The notes under the pieces were generated by a model. The model searched no databases and had not been told where the DNA came from. It saw nothing but the letters and a program-made list of their open reading frames with translations. This document shows positions 17,221 to 25,877 of a stretch of 58,585 bases of DNA, piece after piece. Source of the stretch: Blastocatellia bacterium (lineage in GTDB: Bacteria > Acidobacteriota > Blastocatellia > RBC074); NCBI GenBank assembly GCA_016789725.1, contig JAEUQN010000021.1, positions 1-58,585 of the forward strand, written 5' to 3'. The position numbers and the translations under genes were made by a program. Every line of letters starts with the position of its first letter. Positions within the stretch are counted from its first letter, which is position 1.

Positions 17221-17643
17221 ATGAACAAATATTTCACACTCATTGTGCTGATCGTGGTCGCCACGGTCAGCACATTTGGTTTTCAGGCTGACGACAAATC
17301 GCCCGCTCGCGTGGCGCAAGCGTTGGTGGACGCCTTCAATGCCCACGATGTTGAAGGGGTTCTGAAAACTTATCATCCAAATTCTGTCGCGCGTCGTTTG
17401 CCCAGCGGCGAAGTCTTTCTTACCGGACACTCGGATCTTCGTAAAAAGTTCGAGACGGCTTTTCAGCGCAATCCCACCATCAAGGTTGAAATTGTCCAGC
17501 GCATCGTGGACGGCGTTTTCGTGATTGACAAGGAAAAGATCATCGTTGTCACGGACGGCAAAAAATCCGAGCGATTCGGCCTTGTGATTTATGAAATCCG
17601 CGATGGGCTGATCGTCAACGAATGGTATCCGCGCAGTCAATAA
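17221..17643 (+). CDS. secreted SnoaL/NTF2-like protein
   Basis: The start is the ATG at 17221; an earlier in-frame start would overlap the oxidoreductase gene. The 140-residue protein has an N-terminal signal (FTLIVLIVVATVSTFGFQA) and then the NTF2-like pattern PARVAQALVDAFNAHDVEG, with later strands KVEIVQRIVDGVFVIDKEK and FGLVIYEIRDGLIVNEWYP. Such cone-shaped folds bind or convert small ligands, and many are of unknown role. It follows the oxidoreductase by 16 bases and is probably cotranscribed. Fold likely; function unknown. Confidence 0.75.
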   Translation: MNKYFTLIVLIVVATVSTFGFQADDKSPARVAQALVDAFNAHDVEGVLKTYHPNSVARRLPSGEVFLTGHSDLRKKFETAFQRNPTIKVEIVQRIVDGVFVIDKEKIIVVTDGKKSERFGLVIYEIRDGLIVNEWYPRSQ

Positions 17644-17747
17644 TCACGGTTCTCCTCTCGTTCTGGTGTTTCCCTAAAACAATTGCTAGACTTTCGTCTC
17701 ACATCACACGCAATTCGTAGGACATATTTTTCGGAGGATAAATCCCA

Positions 17748-18611
17748 ATGAACCACTCTCTTTCCCGACGCGATTTATTGAAAGCTTCTGCCTTGGCGGC
17801 GGCGGCCTTGCCTTTTCTCAACCACGAATCTGAAGCCGCGCAAAATGGTGCTGCCACTGATCCGTGGCGTGGCTTAAAAATTGGTGTTGCCACTTACACT
17901 TTCCGTGAATTTCCGATTGAACAGGCGATCAAAGGCATTCAGCGGGTCGGCATGAAATACGTCTCGATTAAAAACGTCAAGAATCACGTTGACCTCTCGC
18001 ACACGACTGAGGAGCGCAAACAACGCGCGCAAATGTTCCGCGATGCCGGGCTTATTCCCTTGAGCGTGGGCAATGTTTCGATGCGCGGCAGCGATGCCGA
18101 CATTCGCAAGGGCTTCGAGTATGCAAAAGATGTGGGCGTCACGACGATTGTGTGCGCGCCGCGCCGCGATGCAATTCCGCTGCTGGATCAACTCGTTAAG
18201 GAGTTTGATATCAAGCTGGCGATTCATAATCACGGTCCCGAAGATAAGGGCTATTTCCCTTCGCCTTACGATGCGATGGATTTGATTTCCAAATATGACA
18301 AGCGCATTGGTCTATGTATTGATGTCGGCCACACGGCGCGCGCAGGTGTTGACCCGGCAGAATCCATCATCAAATGCAAAGACCGCTTGTACGATCTGCA
18401 CTTGAAAGATATTTCCGCGCTTGGTGATAGAAATACGCCTATCGAAGGCGGGCGTGGTATCTTGAATATCAAAGCAATCCTGCAAGCTCTGATCAAAATC
18501 AAGTATCAAGGATTGGCGGGCTACGAATACGAAAAAGATGGCAAAGACCCGCTGCCAGGTTTGGCGGAAACGATTGGTTATACGCGCGGGTTATTGGCGA
18601 ATCTAAAATAA
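17748..18611 (+). CDS. Tat-exported sugar phosphate isomerase/epimerase-like protein
   Basis: The protein has 287 residues. A twin-arginine signal ([18 protein letters not shown]) precedes an AP-endonuclease-2-type TIM barrel: [20 protein letters not shown], the [10 protein letters not shown] strand, [12 protein letters not shown] and [10 protein letters not shown] hold the His, Asp and Glu metal ligands of xylose-isomerase-like epimerases, and the ending [10 protein letters not shown] provides the last Glu. The enzyme probably interconverts a keto-sugar in the periplasm. A GGAGG site lies before the ATG. With the oxidoreductase two genes upstream it may handle the same substrate. A hairpin follows 11 bases after the stop. 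Confidence 0.87.
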   Translation: MNHSLSRRDLLKASALAAAALPFLNHESEAAQNGAATDPWRGLKIGVATYTFREFPIEQAIKGIQRVGMKYVSIKNVKNHVDLSHTTEERKQRAQMFRDAGLIPLSVGNVSMRGSDADIRKGFEYAKDVGVTTIVCAPRRDAIPLLDQLVKEFDIKLAIHNHGPEDKGYFPSPYDAMDLISKYDKRIGLCIDVGHTARAGVDPAESIIKCKDRLYDLHLKDISALGDRNTPIEGGRGILNIKAILQALIKIKYQGLAGYEYEKDGKDPLPGLAETIGYTRGLLANLK

Positions 18612-18622
18612 AAAAAGTATCG

Positions 18623-18648
18623 GGCGGCCTGTTGTTACGCAGGCCGCC
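18623..18648 (+). terminator. hairpin after the isomerase gene
   Basis: GGCGGCCTG (18623-18631) and CAGGCCGCC (18640-18648) form a perfect 9-bp stem with an 8-base loop, right after the stop codon. It lacks a following T-run, so it is a weak intrinsic terminator or a structural 3' end. In the same 408-base gap, 18760-18775 forms a second, tight 7-bp hairpin (CCACCGC/GCGGTGG); the rest up to the sigma-factor promoter shows nothing identifiable. Confidence 0.55.
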
Positions 18649-18959
18649 TGCGGTCAGTGGAGCGGCGCTGGGATAGTGAGCGCACGGCGGGCAGAGGACG
18701 CTCCAGGCTGTCAAAGCTGTCATCTCATCAACTTCGTAAAATTAATTCAGGCTGAGGAACCACCGCACGCGGTGGCCCCCAATTCATCTTTACCCCACAC
18801 GATTACAATAACGTCCAATGGCTGAGGACGCTGGCTTAGCTCTTTGCTTTCACTCTGATTGTTAAGTTGTTCACCGACTCGAAATCCTTCCCCTTCCATC
18901 AACGTAAGCGAGATTCCAGCGGCGAAAATGGACACGTAGTAAAAATATTTTTATTCCCC

Positions 18960-18986
18960 TTGCAATTAAAAAAATGGTGCTATAAT
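18960..18986 (+). promoter_or_regulatory. extended -10 promoter of the ECF sigma gene
   Basis: TGCTATAAT ending at 18986 is a perfect extended -10 element. TTGCAA at 18960-18965 lies 15 bases upstream, a short spacing that the extended -10 could tolerate. The start codon at 19020 is 33 bases downstream, with AGGAG at about 19008. It looks like a housekeeping-sigma promoter rather than an autoregulated one. Confidence 0.55.
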
Positions 18987-19019
18987 CCGCCCCGCTTTCA
19001 CTCCGCCAGGAGAATGTGT

Positions 19020-19625
19020 ATGACATCAGCCCACGGGAATATCGTAAAATCCCATGAAGTAACTCAATTACTAAATGCGTGGAGTCACGGGGATCAGACT
19101 GCATTAAATCAATTGATGCCGATTGTGTATGACGAACTGCGCCGCCTGGCGCACCAGTACATGCGACGTGAAAGCCCCGGTCACAGCTTGCAAACCACCG
19201 CGCTCGTCAACGAAGCCTATTTACGTTTGGCGCAAGGCAAAGCCGTAGACTGGACAGACCGCACGCATTTCTTTGCTGTTTGCGCGCGCGTGATGCGGCG
19301 CATTCTGATTGACATTGCCAACGCGCGAGGCCGCGTCAAACGGACGCCCGGCGAACATCGCGTCGAGTTTGAAGAGGCTTTGACGATTGCCGAAGAACGC
19401 GATGGCAGCTTGATCGCCCTAAATGACGCGCTCGAAACGCTTGAAGCCGTAGACCCACGCAAGGCTCAGGTTGTTGAGTTGCGCTATCTGGTTGGCCTGA
19501 GTGTTGAAGAGACGGCAACTGTTCTGAAAGTAAAGCCGGATACAGTGATGCGCGATTGGCGTTTGGCGAAGGTCTGGTTGTTGCGCGAACTTAGCAAAAC
19601 GGAATCGCTGGCAGTTAGTCATTAG
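19020..19625 (+). CDS. ECF-type RNA polymerase sigma factor (TIGR02999-like)
   Basis: Of two close ATGs (19014 and 19020) the second has proper spacing from AGGAG, giving 201 residues. Region 2 is seen in LMPIVYDELRRLAHQYMRRE and the following LVNEAYLRLAQG and RTHFFAVCARVMRRIL segments. Region 4 is a helix-turn-helix, KAQVVELRYLVGLSVEETA followed by TVLKVKPDTVMRDWRLAK. This matches the sigma-like subfamily widespread in acidobacteria and planctomycetes, usually encoded beside a Ser/Thr kinase as here (84 bases upstream of the kinase start). It has no anti-sigma gene nearby, so the kinase may be its controller or its target; that link is inference. Confidence 0.9.
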   Translation: MTSAHGNIVKSHEVTQLLNAWSHGDQTALNQLMPIVYDELRRLAHQYMRRESPGHSLQTTALVNEAYLRLAQGKAVDWTDRTHFFAVCARVMRRILIDIANARGRVKRTPGEHRVEFEEALTIAEERDGSLIALNDALETLEAVDPRKAQVVELRYLVGLSVEETATVLKVKPDTVMRDWRLAKVWLLRELSKTESLAVSH

Positions 19626-19709
19626 TCAGACCGGGCTTTGGTATTCGTCAATGCCAAAGCCTCTGTCGCGCTACGAACCGACCACCAACCGCCGACAACG
19701 AACAACTCT

Positions 19710-22601
19710 ATGAGTCCCGAACGCTGGCAACAAATTGAACCCATTCTGGATGAGGCGCTTGCGCTTCCCGCCTCTGAACGCGGCTTGTTTTTAGAGCGAG
19801 CGTGCAATGGTGATGCGTCGTTGCGGGCTGAAATCGAATCGTTCCTTATTGAAAAAAGTCACACCAGCGATTTTCTGGAACAGCCGATTTTTGCCCTGCC
19901 GTCAGAAATCAAACAAGTCGGCGTCACGACACAGCCCAACACCCATTCCATCGTCACGCCGTCCCCCTTGATCGGTCAACAACTCAGCAGCTACAAGATC
20001 ATTTCGCTCCTTGGCAAAGGTGGAATGGGCGAAGTGTATCTCGCCCGTGATACGAGACTTGACCGTGAAGTCGCCATCAAGTTGCTGCCGCCAATGTTGA
20101 CGCGTGATCCCGAACGGGAGGAACGGTTCAAGCGCGAAGCCAAGCTTCAGGCAAAACTCAACAATCACCAAAACATCGCTATCGTTCACGCGCTGGAACA
20201 AAGCGAAGATGCTTCGTTCCTGGTCCTGGAATACGTCCCCGGCGAAACGCTCGGTGATCGTTTGCAACACGGCGCATTGCCTGCGGCGGAAGCGTTGCCG
20301 CTCTTTCGTCAAATCGCTGCTGCGCTCGCCGCCGCGCATGCCCAGGGCATCATTCACCGCGATCTGAAACCCGCGAACATCAAGATCACACCGAATGAGC
20401 AAATCAAAGTCCTCGACTTTGGCTTGGCGAAACTCCTGCATCACGAAGCACCGACGGCGGAAGCCGTAGATTCATTGCTTACGACGCGCACGTATTGGAC
20501 GACCGACCGCCAAGTCATCATCGGCACTGTGCCGTATATGAGTCCTGAGCAAACCTATGGCAAAGAACTCGACCATCGCACGGATCTTTGGGCGTTTGGT
20601 TGTGTGTGGTACGAAGCGTTAACAGGACAGCGGCCTTTTACTGGCGCAGACACCTTCGATCTCTTCAATGCGATTCGCACGCAAGCACCCAATTGGCAGG
20701 CTTTGCCGGCTGACACGCCGCAACCCATCCGCAAGCTCTTGCAACAGTGTTTGCAGAAAGAACCTGCACAGCGGTTATCCTCGGCAAACGACGCTTTGCG
20801 GGTCATTGCCGAAGTTGAAAATTCGCCGGGTTCACTGCTCATTGCCAAACTGAAGCGATGGAAAAACCAGGTTGTATATGCGGCTATTGTCAGTTTAGCG
20901 ATGACGCTCGGACTGGTGTATCGCCAACCAATTCAGGCGTACGTGGCAACGATGATGGCCTGGCTCACACCGATTCCGAAGGATAAGACATTAGTCATTT
21001 TGCCATTCAAAGAACTCGGTAATCCTGCGAAAGAGGACAAGGTCGGGCGGGGTTTAGCGAAAGCCTTGCACGACCTGTTGATGTCCATTGCTGATTTGCG
21101 CGTTCTGCCGTTGGCCGAATCAGTGCAGGCGAATTTGACCAACGCCAGCGCCGACCACGTGATGAAAACCCTGGGCGTGAATTTATTGTTGCAAGGCGAA
21201 GTGCAACGCGAAGGCGACGCCATCACGATTCATTACCGCGTGCAAAACAACCAGGGAACAGCCCTTTTCAGCGGCAGTGCCAAAGGCAAGAGCGATGATT
21301 ATGCCAAACTGCAAAATGAAATCGCTGCCACCGTTGCCAACGCGCTCAAGCTAAATGTTGTCAGTTTGCCGAGTACCACTTCGTTTCAAGATCAGTCTTC
21401 CGAAACGAAATACCTCGAAGCGTTGACCGCGTTGCAGGGCGATCTGACGCGCGAAACGATTGCGCCAATTATCAAATCGCTCCATGAACTGCAAACGAAG
21501 GAACCGACATCCGCGCGCGTGTTGGCGGCCTTGTCGCAAGCTTATTTTCACCAGGCAAACCTCGCCAATGATTTCGATGCGGCAAGAACAGCCTTGCAAT
21601 TCGCCGAGCAGGCGCTGCAACAGGATGCGCAATCCATTGAGGTTCAACTTGCGAGCGGGCAGGCGTTGTATTTTCTTGGCGAGTGCCAGCCCGCCATTGC
21701 GCGCTTTCGCTCTGTGCAGGAAAAACAACCGGGCAATCTGGAGGCGATTTTAGGATTAGCCAGAGCGCATCAGGACTGTGGTCAATTGCCGGAGGCTGAG
21801 AGTTTTTATAAATCGGCGGTCACACATTGGCCGAACTACTGGGGCAGTCACAATGAACTCGGCGCTTTTTATTTTGACCAGGCCCGCTACGAGGAAGCCT
21901 TGCGAGAGTGGGAATGGGTGATGCTCCAAAATCCCGATGGCGCGGGCGGTTATATCAACGTGGGAAATGCGCTCTTCAAGTTGGGACAGTACGCACAATC
22001 CGAAACCTACTTTCATCAAGCCTTGAATAAATTGGCGACGAATCAGGAAACGAACGAGAATGCGTACATCGGGTGGGGAACGGCACAGTTTTATCTGGAA
22101 AAGTATCAGGATGCCGCCGCTACCTTTGAAGCGGGATTGACGTTGAATGATAAATCGCCGTGGTTGTGGGCGAACAAGGGAGATGCCTTGTATCGGATTC
22201 CGGGCCAAGAATCCAAGGCTTTTGAGGCGTATAAAAATGCAATTACGTTAACGAAGCGCAATCAACCCGACGCGCTCGGTTTGGCCCGAATGGCTGAAAT
22301 CTATGCGAAGCGCAGTCGAATTAAAGGGATGGACGAGCAGGTCAAAACTGAGGACCAGCAAAATGCGCTGAACTTTATTCGCCAAGCCCGGAAAGAGGCA
22401 CCCACCGATGTTGAGGTGCTGTTGAGTTCGATTTTTGTTTATCATCTCACGGGTGATAATCCACGAGCGATTGATTCCGTCGCTCTAGCCTTGAAAAATG
22501 GCCTGCATCTGTCTGAGTTGCAAAACGAGCCGGAACTATGGGCGTTACGCCAGGAAGACGGATATGTCGCAATCATTAACCAACATCAAAAATCACGGTA
22601 A
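19710..22601 (+). CDS. membrane Ser/Thr protein kinase with TolB-like and TPR domains
   Basis: The start is the ATG at 19710, giving 963 residues. A short helical region precedes a complete Hanks-type kinase: GKGGMGEVY at 102-110, Lys124 (VAIK), HRDLKPAN at 216-223, DFG at 236-238 and a MSPEQ segment. A single membrane helix lies near 388-404. Outside it there is a TolB/FlgO-like domain (LVILPFKELGNP, then LLLQGEVQREGDAITIHYRV) and at least six TPRs to the C-terminus. The layout implies an outer TPR sensor relaying to a cytoplasmic kinase. Directly downstream of the ECF sigma gene and probably cotranscribed with two small unknown genes. All catalytic residues are present. Confidence 0.92.
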   Translation: MSPERWQQIEPILDEALALPASERGLFLERACNGDASLRAEIESFLIEKSHTSDFLEQPIFALPSEIKQVGVTTQPNTHSIVTPSPLIGQQLSSYKIISLLGKGGMGEVYLARDTRLDREVAIKLLPPMLTRDPEREERFKREAKLQAKLNNHQNIAIVHALEQSEDASFLVLEYVPGETLGDRLQHGALPAAEALPLFRQIAAALAAAHAQGIIHRDLKPANIKITPNEQIKVLDFGLAKLLHHEAPTAEAVDSLLTTRTYWTTDRQVIIGTVPYMSPEQTYGKELDHRTDLWAFGCVWYEALTGQRPFTGADTFDLFNAIRTQAPNWQALPADTPQPIRKLLQQCLQKEPAQRLSSANDALRVIAEVENSPGSLLIAKLKRWKNQVVYAAIVSLAMTLGLVYRQPIQAYVATMMAWLTPIPKDKTLVILPFKELGNPAKEDKVGRGLAKALHDLLMSIADLRVLPLAESVQANLTNASADHVMKTLGVNLLLQGEVQREGDAITIHYRVQNNQGTALFSGSAKGKSDDYAKLQNEIAATVANALKLNVVSLPSTTSFQDQSSETKYLEALTALQGDLTRETIAPIIKSLHELQTKEPTSARVLAALSQAYFHQANLANDFDAARTALQFAEQALQQDAQSIEVQLASGQALYFLGECQPAIARFRSVQEKQPGNLEAILGLARAHQDCGQLPEAESFYKSAVTHWPNYWGSHNELGAFYFDQARYEEALREWEWVMLQNPDGAGGYINVGNALFKLGQYAQSETYFHQALNKLATNQETNENAYIGWGTAQFYLEKYQDAAATFEAGLTLNDKSPWLWANKGDALYRIPGQESKAFEAYKNAITLTKRNQPDALGLARMAEIYAKRSRIKGMDEQVKTEDQQNALNFIRQARKEAPTDVEVLLSSIFVYHLTGDNPRAIDSVALALKNGLHLSELQNEPELWALRQEDGYVAIINQHQKSR

Positions 22602-22622
22602 ATTCAGTTTGGGAGAAATAAA

Positions 22623-23072
22623 ATGGAAAGAATCATCACAGTTACTTTGCATAAAGATTCAGCGGGGCAGTATTCGCTCAGTCTCAGTTCGCTGACGACT
22701 TTGGTCTCTGTTCTTGATGAAGATAATGACCCGGTCAATGTTCGCTGGGTTTTGCTGGAAGACCCCACGAATCCTGGGTTCCCGAATGCGCGGAAGCTGA
22801 CCGCCAGCTTTGATGTGGTTCCCACTCCATTTACGATTAGTGATGGGGTTTTGCCCGCCACCGAAGATTACATTACGGCTCCCAACGGCAATGGCGCAGA
22901 AGTATCAACCGCCCATGTACAGGATAGCGCCGTGGGGCAAGCCGCGAATTCCACCAGCCTGTATAAATACAAAGTCATCGTAGAAACCAATGACAATCAG
23001 CAAATTGTGCTTGATCCGCACGTCCGAGTGAATCGGCGGAAGATCACGCGCGGCACAGTCCTTGGATATTAA
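22623..23072 (+). CDS. unrecognised 149-residue beta-rich protein in the kinase operon
   Basis: I do not recognise this protein. The ATG at 22623 has GGGAGA upstream and lies 21 bases after the kinase stop. The sequence is predicted mostly beta, soluble and acidic, without a signal peptide or cysteines. Near the C-terminus it has YKYKVIVETNDN, which resembles YKYSLLVTTPDG in the next gene, so the two may share a beta-sandwich domain. Position suggests it is a partner or substrate of the kinase. Confidence 0.6.
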   Translation: MERIITVTLHKDSAGQYSLSLSSLTTLVSVLDEDNDPVNVRWVLLEDPTNPGFPNARKLTASFDVVPTPFTISDGVLPATEDYITAPNGNGAEVSTAHVQDSAVGQAANSTSLYKYKVIVETNDNQQIVLDPHVRVNRRKITRGTVLGY

Positions 23073-23108
23073 TCTAGCCTTTCCATCATCTTCAGGAGTC
23101 GAATCATT

Positions 23109-23582
23109 ATGGCAACCAAGCAATCATCACGGAAACAACCACCACCGAATCCTGCTCGCGTAGAAGCGATTCGCAAGGAAATTTTGTCGCTCAGTTTTGA
23201 GGATATTCAGCAACTCAAATTCAATCTGCCGCCGCGTCCGCCTGCGATTACAGTGACGGTCAAAGTCGAGCGCGATCCCAACAACCCGAACGGTCGGATG
23301 TTGCTGGTCAAACAGGACGCCGACAAGATCACGACGAATGAGCAATTGGCGTGGACGTGCCCGGATGGACGCCTGGAAATTCGCTTTAGTCGCGCCTTGG
23401 CTCCCTTCGCAGGCGATGCCTATGAAGTCGCGCGAGGCGGAAAAGTCTTTTCGGGAAAGCCCGTCAAACGCACCTCAAAACCACAGACTTACAAATACTC
23501 CCTGCTGGTCACCACGCCGGATGGATATTTCCTGACACAGGAAGTAAGCGTTACGGTGGTTCCGGTCACGACGCAAAAGTAG
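23109..23582 (+). CDS. unrecognised 157-residue beta-rich protein in the kinase operon
   Basis: I do not recognise this protein. It starts at an ATG at 23109, 36 bases after the previous stop, with AGGAG upstream. A basic, Pro-rich N-terminus leads to a helix (ARVEAIRKEILSLSFEDIQQ) and then a beta-rich part with DKITTNEQLAWTCPDGRLEI and the YKYSLLVTTPDG segment that recalls the preceding gene. No export signal is visible. It is the last gene of this plus-strand run, before the convergent chemosensory operon; the 71-base gap between them shows nothing clear. Confidence 0.6.
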   Translation: MATKQSSRKQPPPNPARVEAIRKEILSLSFEDIQQLKFNLPPRPPAITVTVKVERDPNNPNGRMLLVKQDADKITTNEQLAWTCPDGRLEIRFSRALAPFAGDAYEVARGGKVFSGKPVKRTSKPQTYKYSLLVTTPDGYFLTQEVSVTVVPVTTQK

Positions 23583-23653
23583 CAGATTCTTTAGTGATGC
23601 CGATGTGACTGCGTTGGCTGATATTAGGTGTGCTGTTCTGATTGCAGAGTGCT

Positions 23654-24694
23654 TTAGCTGAAATGTTGGGGCGCAAAGTTTCGTGTCAGGATCGCCTCCA
23701 AATCTGGGATCACGAGCGGGCTTCCTTCCAAATCGAAAATTCCTAATACCAAAGCCTGATCTACGGCGAGGCGTTGCTGCTTGTGCTGGTAAGGAATCGG
23801 CAGCGGAAACGCTTTGACTTGCGGATGAATGAGTACGCCTAGCAGCCCGGACGGCGCCCGCGTAATCAGCAGGCGGCTTTTGGGATCAATCTGATGAGAC
23901 GGGATGATTTGTTGAGGCAGTCCCAGCCGGGCTTTCAAATCAATGATCGGCAGCGAAACCTCGCGCCAGTTCGTCATTCCAAGGACATAGTGAGGCGCAT
24001 TCGGAACCGGAATAATGAACGGCAGATGGGCGACTTCCTGTATCTGTTTGAGGCTTAACCCAAAGGTTATCGGGGCTGTTTCGCCGGGGCTGTCCGGTTT
24101 TTGAGCCGGAGAAAACAGCATGATCTGAGGCGTTGTTTTAGCTGTCTTCGCGTCTTGCGCGGGAATGGTGAGAGCGCGCGTTCCTGATGAACGCGGTAGC
24201 GAAATAATCGGAGCGGGATGCGTGCGATGCAACTTTCTCGCGTCGGCACAAAGTACCCACTTGTCATCCAGCTTCACGATCCCCTTGAAAAACTTGTCCG
24301 TGGTTGGTTCGACGATGTGAGGCAGCGCCATCATTTGCCTCGGCTCAACTTCAAGATTGCCGACGATGCGATCTACACGCAGGCCAAATGGTTGAGGAGC
24401 ATTGATAAGGACCACAAAGCCTTCGTGGGTTTGTGGCTGGACCTTGACCGAAGCCAGGTCTAGTTGTGAGGCAAGATCAAACACCGGATACTGATTTTGT
24501 TGCGATGTGATCCAGCCCAATGCACCGGTCGGCGTTTCGACTCCTTCCAGGCTTGCCTGAAATCCCAATTGATGGAGGCGTCCAATGCCGCGCACCTCGG
24601 TCAGGTCCAAACAGTATTCCGCTGTGTTCACCTCACAACAAATTAACCGGAGTGATTGTAGTGCTGCTGGTTTTGTTCCTGATGCGTTCCTCAT
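23654..24694 (-). CDS. double CheW-domain protein
   Basis: The protein has 346 residues from an ATG at 24694 and contains two CheW-like folds joined by a Pro/Thr-rich linker of about 50 residues. The first holds PVFDLASQLDLA and GLRVDRIVGNLEVEPRQM; the second holds LPFIIPVPNAPHYVLGMTNW and LPIIDLKARLGLP, the typical receptor- and kinase-binding surfaces. It is the last gene of the chemosensory operon, following CheB. Double CheW proteins can bridge two signalling complexes or occupy two array positions. A strong Shine-Dalgarno sequence is not seen. Domain call is confident; separate roles of the two halves are unknown. Confidence 0.88.
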   Translation of the reverse strand: MRNASGTKPAALQSLRLICCEVNTAEYCLDLTEVRGIGRLHQLGFQASLEGVETPTGALGWITSQQNQYPVFDLASQLDLASVKVQPQTHEGFVVLINAPQPFGLRVDRIVGNLEVEPRQMMALPHIVEPTTDKFFKGIVKLDDKWVLCADARKLHRTHPAPIISLPRSSGTRALTIPAQDAKTAKTTPQIMLFSPAQKPDSPGETAPITFGLSLKQIQEVAHLPFIIPVPNAPHYVLGMTNWREVSLPIIDLKARLGLPQQIIPSHQIDPKSRLLITRAPSGLLGVLIHPQVKAFPLPIPYQHKQQRLAVDQALVLGIFDLEGSPLVIPDLEAILTRNFAPQHFS

Positions 24695-24721
24695 AAGTTT
24701 TCCGGTGGTCAGGTAACGTGA

Positions 24722-25834
24722 TTACACGCCCGACAGTAACAACTCCGCGATTTGTTGCGGTGACGCGATGTGGTCCACAACCCCGGCTTCAATCGCGCGT
24801 TGTGGCAGGCCTTTGACCGTGCAGGTGTCCAGCGATTGCGCAAAGGTGGTTCCGCCTCGTTGGCGAATCGTTGCCAATCCGTCTACGCCGTCCTGTCCCA
24901 TTCCGGTCAGCAACACGCCGCAAGCTTGACGTCCATAAACCGCCGCGACAGATTTCATCGTCAGATTAATGGAAGGTAAGTTGTCGTCTTGTTTCGCCGC
25001 CGGACGCAATTGCACGCAGCCGTAAGGACTAAGTTGAATATTCATGCCACCCGGCACAATCAGGACGGTTGATCGTTGCAAACCTTCTCCGGCTTCTGCC
25101 TCTTTGACGCGGATTGGCAATTGTCGTTGCAGTTGTTCGGCCAGCACGGTGGTGAACGTGGCCGGCAAATGTTGGACAACAATGACGCTACTTGAAAAAT
25201 CTTTAGGCAGATGACTCAGCAGTTGTTGTAATGCGACCGGGCCGCCGGTTGAGGCACCAATCACGATGATTTTTTCGGGCGGCAAGGCGGGAGCTGTAAT
25301 CACGCCTACGCTGACATCAAAGGTGTCGGTGTAGTTGTTGCCCAATTCTAGGGGCGAAGAGGTTGGTTTGGCATCCAGGCTGGGAAGAATGTCACTCTGC
25401 GCGATTGGCGCTTCGACGCCTGCGACGGGCGGATGGCTATGCGAAGCAACGCGAACTTTTTCGATAATTTCCTGCCGTAGCGATTCCGGGTCAACGGCGG
25501 TGCCGGGAGTGAACTTGAAGACAAAATCCACCGCGCCGTGATTCATGGCTTCCAGCGTCATGGCGGCAGCCTGAAGATTAGCACCGCTGATAACGATGGC
25601 GGGTGTGGAGCGAATTTGCTGCGTGGCCTTGAGCGCATCAATGCCACTCATATCCGGCATTTCTAACCCCAGCGTGACGACGTCCGGGTGTTCCGCCTTG
25701 ACCACCTCAATTAAGTGCTGACCTTTATGCGCGGACCCAATCACCCGTATATCCGGTGCCGATTCGAGATAGTTTTTCAGCAGGCGACAGACAAAAGGGG
25801 AACTGTCCGCGACCACAACGCTAATTGGCTTCAT
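24722..25834 (-). CDS. cheB: CheB-like methylesterase with a degenerate receiver
   Basis: The protein has 370 residues from an ATG at 25834. The C-terminal methylesterase is complete: Ser195 in VIGASTGGP, His222 in VVQHLP and Asp315 in LLTGMGQDGVDG. The N-terminal receiver is not: the strand that should end in the phosphorylated Asp reads VVTLGLEMPD, with Gly56 exactly where E. coli CheB has Asp56, and one of the two metal-binding acids at residues 9-10 is Ala. So activation by CheA phosphate is unlikely, or works differently. CheB removes methyl groups from receptor glutamates or deamidates them. No cheR gene lies in the operon. The esterase call is strong. Confidence 0.93.
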   Translation of the reverse strand: MKPISVVVADSSPFVCRLLKNYLESAPDIRVIGSAHKGQHLIEVVKAEHPDVVTLGLEMPDMSGIDALKATQQIRSTPAIVISGANLQAAAMTLEAMNHGAVDFVFKFTPGTAVDPESLRQEIIEKVRVASHSHPPVAGVEAPIAQSDILPSLDAKPTSSPLELGNNYTDTFDVSVGVITAPALPPEKIIVIGASTGGPVALQQLLSHLPKDFSSSVIVVQHLPATFTTVLAEQLQRQLPIRVKEAEAGEGLQRSTVLIVPGGMNIQLSPYGCVQLRPAAKQDDNLPSINLTMKSVAAVYGRQACGVLLTGMGQDGVDGLATIRQRGGTTFAQSLDTCTVKGLPQRAIEAGVVDHIASPQQIAELLLSGV

Positions 25835-25877
25835 AGCAATCCATAAATTTGGCGGGCCTGATGACCACCCGCCTGCC

